Source: Phoronis ovalis
Lineage: Eukaryota > Phoronida > Phoronidae
Reading direction: 5' to 3'
Length of the DNA stretch: 25,613 nt
NCBI GenBank assembly: GCA_028565635.1
Contig: JAOXYB010020515.1
Span: 8,127 to 33,739, forward strand
Below are positions 22,081-25,613 of this stretch, in pieces; the stretch's first letter is position 1, and every line of letters starts with the position of its first letter. A program made the position numbers and the translations under genes. Below the pieces are notes generated by a model. That model saw only the letters and a program-made list of their open reading frames with translations. It had not been told where the DNA came from and did not search any database.

Positions 22081-24265
22081 AGTCAAGCAAAACCTAAGTG
22101 CTAATTATGAACCGACAATTGTGGACTTTAAACCGTTCACACATATTTTCTTAAATTCTGTTAATTCTTTGAAATCCACTTAAATTAGCAAATGAACACA
22201 TCCTCTCTGACCAAAAAATGAAGGGATACGAATGTAAAAAAGTTCACGAAGCACTGGCTAAAATTCTTTCGGTTGCAATTTTAATTGTTTCAAATATCAG
22301 ATTTTGTTTATCACACTTGCTGCAAAATCAATAATTAAGACAACATAATTGGAAACTGTGTATTAATGTTATAATTGACGTGTGTAGCTAACTTACAAAA
22401 CATCATGCATATTTGTTTTGCTCGTACGCATCCACTGTATACATGCATCAACTTGAAAATAAATATTTTTAATGAATTTGGAAAATCTTAAAATGTATTC
22501 ATTTTATTTTGCATCAATGTAGCAATTTGTCAAACTAAAAAAATGGCAGAGCTGTTAATAAAGGCAACAATTAGGAAGGTGTTTGTAAGAAACATTAATC
22601 TCCTTTTATTGTTGTACATTCTAAAACAATTACTTGTAATGCCAGCTAAAATCGAAACATTAACCTGCACCTGGAAACATATTAGGGGTCATTTCAATGT
22701 ATATATGTTGGCTTGTAATGAGATGGAGTTTTTTAAATAGGTCAAGGTCAAAGGCATATGCTCATAATTATAATATGTAAATGCAATCATCACAAATATG
22801 CTGGACTTCCAAGTGTTTCGAACTGTTTTCTAGACATGGGCACAAATAGCTCATCATGAGAATAAACATATGGCTGTCTATTGGCCATATTGGAAGTGAT
22901 CCAGGTCAAAATTAAAATGGACAAGTCATATATTTTAACCTATATTGCCCCGACTTGCAACTGTATCTCTATCTATCATAGTTTTCAACACATCAAATAA
23001 CTTAACTCGAGAACAAACATGGTTTCCAGTTGATCACACTGGAAGCGATTAGGTCCAAATCTGCACTTGACTTGTATTATGATCTATATTTACCATATTA
23101 TATGAAGTTGACCTCGCAGAAACTGAAGCTGTTATTGCAAAAAGTAACCATTACATACAAAAGTTTGAATAGACTGGTCAGATGCTATCCTCCTGCCCAG
23201 CATAAAGCAAGGGGATAATAAGCATAAATGTAGGCAGGACTTCTTCTTATAATTAGTTATTTTAATGTCAAAACAGGTATTAAAAACATTTAGGATGGTT
23301 TCTTGACACATGTGATAGATTTCTTTCATGAAGAAACCTGGCATAACATTCCTTAGCACTACCACATAATTACAAATTTGTACATAGCCATAGGCTTTAG
23401 TATAATGATCAGTATTGAATTTAAAAAAACAAATACTTTACTAGTACACCTTATACATAAAGTATGTATTGTATTAGAAGACAATTTAGAGTACATTGCA
23501 TTATTGTTACGAGAATACATAAAACAACTTATTTTAATAGAAAGACCTTTTCGTATTTTTTCTCGTATGAGCACCATAGCCTATAAATTTCCGCTACATC
23601 TTTTACAATTTCTTACCTCTCAAATTGTATATCTTATCAGAGCTGCATTTATAGACTCTTGTTTAGAAATTTGTATTGAAGAGCCTGTAGCCTAAAGATG
23701 AAATGAACACACATTTATATATAGACTGATACAACACCATCTTCCCCTGCCTGTCGATCAATTTGAAAACACCACCCAACAAAGTAGCCAATTACAAATG
23801 CACAGCTTAAACTCAAACATTCAATTAAATAATCAGCTTCAAAAGCAAAATTTTACTTTATGCACTGCTTTGTGGAATTGATTGTCAGATATGCCCTCCA
23901 TGTGAATTTTTTTAACATTTACTTCTGGTTGAATAGCTACACAAGTTCTCATTGGCTGTCACTTGCATAGTTTTCTATATCCAGGTGGACGATCAAAGGC
24001 TTAGACAAGTTGTGTCAGTCTAAGATCTAAAATTTGATAAGAAAGAACCCATAAAATATGAAGGTTTTATAGCTAAGATTTATAGGCTCTCAAACTCAGG
24101 GTGGCCACGAGCAAAAGGAAACATTCTTCAGCAGTTTCCATCCTAACCTCAGAAGCTCATTTTAAATAATTTATACCAAACAGTGTGTGAATTTGCTATT
24201 GGTTAAGCTCATTTAAATAAAGGCATTGGTTTAAAAATAGAGTGAGTAAACAGATTCAAAGCAGA
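22081..24265. other. Intergenic region between RPRD1 and the zinc-finger gene
   Basis: About 2.2 kb separates the RPRD1 3' end from the zinc-finger promoter region; both genes run the same way. Apart from the GGTCA-rich repeat I see nothing supportable. Two plus-strand frames exist (22543-22740, and 23405-23695 counted from its first ATG), but neither resembles a known protein and both use the A/T-ending codons expected of base composition alone. Confidence -1.
22739..23110 (+). repeat. Degenerate GGTCA-rich interspersed repeat, bivalve-like
   Basis: The stretch begins AGGTCAAGGTCAAAGG (22739-22754) and then holds two diverged copies of one unit about 151 bases apart, at 22858 and 23009. Each has GAGAAYAAACAT, then TGGAAGYGAT, then AGGTC-AAAT. 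The second copy is preceded by TTAACTC, giving AACTCGAGAAC, and contains GGTTTCCAG. I recall these words and tandem AGGTCA sites from dispersed repeats common in bivalve genomes. That assignment is from memory; the tandem similarity itself is visible. The short plus-strand frame at 23030-23218 overlaps it and is probably not a gene. Confidence -1.
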
Positions 24266-24271
24266 TTTATT
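24266..24271 (-). terminator. RPRD1 polyadenylation signal candidate AATAAA
   Basis: AATAAA on the minus strand lies about 90 bases after the RPRD1 stop codon. A second AATAAA (24355-24350) lies only three bases after the stop and is less plausible as the sole signal because the 3' UTR would be very short. No transcript end is available to choose between them. Confidence -1.
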
Positions 24272-24357
24272 TACTGTTAATTTTTGCTCTCTTGGACACA
24301 AAATGGACAAACATTATGCTACGTTCATTATAAGACTTAATGCATTCATTTTATTAG

Positions 24358-24513
24358 TTATGTAGAAAACAGATCTCCAGCTGATGGTAGTGGTACTGTA
24401 ATATCCAAGCCTCCTGTAATATCGTGTAGTTTTGTCAAGTCGGGCAAATTTTCAATATGAGACTCAAGTTCTTTTCTAACAGTATTCACTTTTTGTAACT
24501 TTTGCTTGTATTC
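24358..24513 (-). CDS. RPRD1: RPRD1 terminal coding exon
   Basis: The acceptor TTTTTAG (24515-24514) opens a 51-codon frame in phase 0 with the preceding exon, giving LE|EYKQKLQKV across the junction, which is the sequence expected of the family. It continues with VRKELESHI, NLPDLTKL and DITGGL, and ends PLPSAGDLFST followed by TAA at 24360-24358. The PLPSAGDLFST tail is the conserved end of RPRD1A/B. Part of this exon completes the coiled coil and the rest is the short conserved tail. The protein ends about where the family does, so the gene looks intact at this end. Confidence -1.
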   Translation of the reverse strand, partial: EYKQKLQKVNTVRKELESHIENLPDLTKLHDITGGLDITVPLPSAGDLFST

Positions 24514-25041
24514 CTAAAAACAAATAAAGTATGAACAGAGTTGTAGTATTAAGTATCATCTGTGAAAGATTCTGTGTAAAACTTCTTTGTTCTGAATTAT
24601 TTTTGGCTACCTCATTTCTGTATATGTTACATCTTTTGTAATGTGGAGCACTATTACTTTAGTCTGATTTTTACTGATCATAGCCAAGAGCAAGTTAGTT
24701 TGCATAGATTATTTTCATTTTAACTTAACTTAAAGAGCTGAACTTTGTGAATGACTAGAATCAATTTTAGGACTAAACTGACAAAAAGTTGAGCATAAGG
24801 TAAAAATAAGAAGTTATGACAAATTTGCATCTGTAGAGCAAGACTACTGTCCAAGTGCAGTCCGATGTGAAAGGAATAAAAGAAAGATGTCAGCCATTTT
24901 ATAATATCATAACCTTACTTGCAGTTCTGCATTTGTCATTAAGGAAATGTAAGATTTTATATGTATCCTAACCCTATGTGCCTTCAAAACAAACATGATA
25001 ACATTCAAGATAAAAACAATGCCATGTAAAGAAATGTATAC
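24514..25041 (-). other. RPRD1 last intron, 528 bp
   Basis: GTATAC donor at 25041-25036 and TTTTTAG acceptor ending at 24514, phase 0. The contents are AT-rich with no recognisable feature. An apparent longer reading through the donor (24907-25041) is intron translated in the exon frame. Confidence -1.
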
Positions 25042-25217
25042 CTCCAGCCTTTTTTCTGATGCAGTCAGTTGGTCTTTTTGCAATGCTATATAATCTTTTA
25101 ATAAAACAGCTAGTTTTTTCCTATCCTGGAGTTCCTCTGATAATCTACCGTTGTAAGTCTCCAACATTGTACAAGCATCCTCTACCATTTTTGATAGTTT
25201 GTCCGCTGAATCCTTAT
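25042..25217 (-). CDS. RPRD1: RPRD1 (regulator of nuclear pre-mRNA domain protein 1), penultimate exon, coiled coil
   Basis: This 176-nt exon begins after a T-rich CAG acceptor and ends LEU-GLU before donor GTATAC at 25041. Its 58 whole codons (KDSADKLSKM..., ending SEKRLE), plus a Asp codon completed by the acceptor-side AT, match the C-terminal coiled-coil (CREPT-type) part of vertebrate RPRD1A/RPRD1B as I recall it, including the conserved YNGRL and the ELxDR block. The family uses an N-terminal CID domain to bind the phosphorylated RNA polymerase II C-terminal domain and this coiled coil to dimerise and bring in the RPAP2 phosphatase. The CID exons lie beyond the right edge. Heptad-spaced leucines are visible. 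Identification is by protein similarity read by eye. Confidence -1.
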
Positions 25218-25613
25218 CTGGAAAAAAAGGCAAAAATGGACAAAACAGTTACAAAAGTCGGAACTGCAGAAATCAGTATTGACAGTTTGAAGATGCTTTT
25301 TGGAAACACATAATTGGTACTATTAAACAAGGAAGAAAAAAATCCTTTCTTTAGCATAGAAACTGACCTCAATATTTCATATTATGGTGTAATCATGAAT
25401 GAAAAGTGGTTATTATCAGTACATATTAACAACATAGAAAAATTTTGTAAAAACATTTTGAAAATGCTTCCTTCCTTTCATAGATGACCAAAGGTTTAAT
25501 TAAAATTTCACAAAAACCACAATATTAACAAGAGGTCTGCAGACAGATGCCCATCATATGATGTAGTTTCTTTAGTTGTAAAGCCATCTTTGTATGTATA
25601 AGAGTTTTGAGGT
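25218..25613 (-). other. RPRD1 upstream intron, partial
   Basis: The interval lies upstream of the penultimate RPRD1 exon and ends at its T-rich CAG acceptor. I searched the minus strand for the expected preceding family sequence (a leucine-rich stretch leading into the Asp-Lys) and did not find it, so the intron continues past the window edge. No other feature is seen. Confidence -1.

Noticed and set aside
23378-23695. 105-codon plus-strand frame, hydrophobic and leucine/isoleucine-rich
   Set aside because: It needs a TTG start to reach full length, and no family or promoter is seen. The composition is what AT-rich DNA gives.
24907-25041. Extension of the RPRD1 penultimate exon to a stop at 24907
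   Set aside because: The family sequence stops at the GTATAC donor and resumes in phase at 24513, so this part is intron.
25059-25313. 84-codon plus-strand frame at the right end
   Set aside because: It is antisense to the RPRD1 coiled-coil exon.

Overview
The window is eukaryotic, from a metazoan and probably a lophotrochozoan such as a bivalve mollusc. The signs are long, strongly AT-rich non-coding DNA, GT-AG introns with polypyrimidine tracts, one intron of about 18.8 kb, and conserved animal protein fragments. The bivalve guess rests on a decayed AGGTCA-rich interspersed repeat at about 22.74-23.11 kb, with the 'AACTCGAGAAC' and 'GGTTTCCAG' motifs I associate with bivalve genomes. That part is recollection and has not been tested.

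Two protein-coding genes can be supported, both on the minus strand. (1) A large C2H2 zinc-finger protein. A 19-nt first coding exon (21933-21915, encoding MSTDIV plus one base) is joined by an 18.8-kb intron to one very long exon (3112-1) that runs off the left edge. At least 1043 residues are visible. They hold eight zinc fingers (the last is C2HC), two CtBP-type PxDL/PxDF motifs, a SUMO-attachment motif, an acidic SUMO-interaction-like segment and two basic nuclear-localisation clusters. The product reads as a nuclear DNA-binding protein, probably a repressor. (2) RPRD1, a regulator of RNA polymerase II CTD phosphorylation. Its last two coding exons (25217-25042 and 24513-24358) encode the C-terminal coiled coil and the conserved tail; the rest lies beyond the right edge.

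Layout: 1-3112 zinc-finger exon; 3113-21914 its large intron, containing a 100-N assembly gap flanked by an exact 77-bp duplicate (13220-13473), a decayed protein-coding relic on the minus strand (about 10999-11460), a one-stop open segment on the plus strand (4303-4812), three dispersed near-identical 24-mers (5152-5586) and a CpG-rich TATA-bearing block (21500-21680); 21915-21933 first coding exon; 21934-22080 likely promoter and 5' UTR with CTCF-core, E-box, E2F-like and YY1-like matches plus a possible 22-codon uORF; 22081-24265 intergenic DNA with the GGTCA repeat; 24266-25613 the 3' end of RPRD1. I found no tRNA, rRNA, CRISPR array or intact transposon.

Nothing here proves a new system. 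The most distinctive item is the zinc-finger protein: a duplicated two-finger module with tryptophan at helix position -1, identical predicted contact residues in the second finger of each copy, and corepressor/SUMO motifs between fingers. I could not assign it to a named family.
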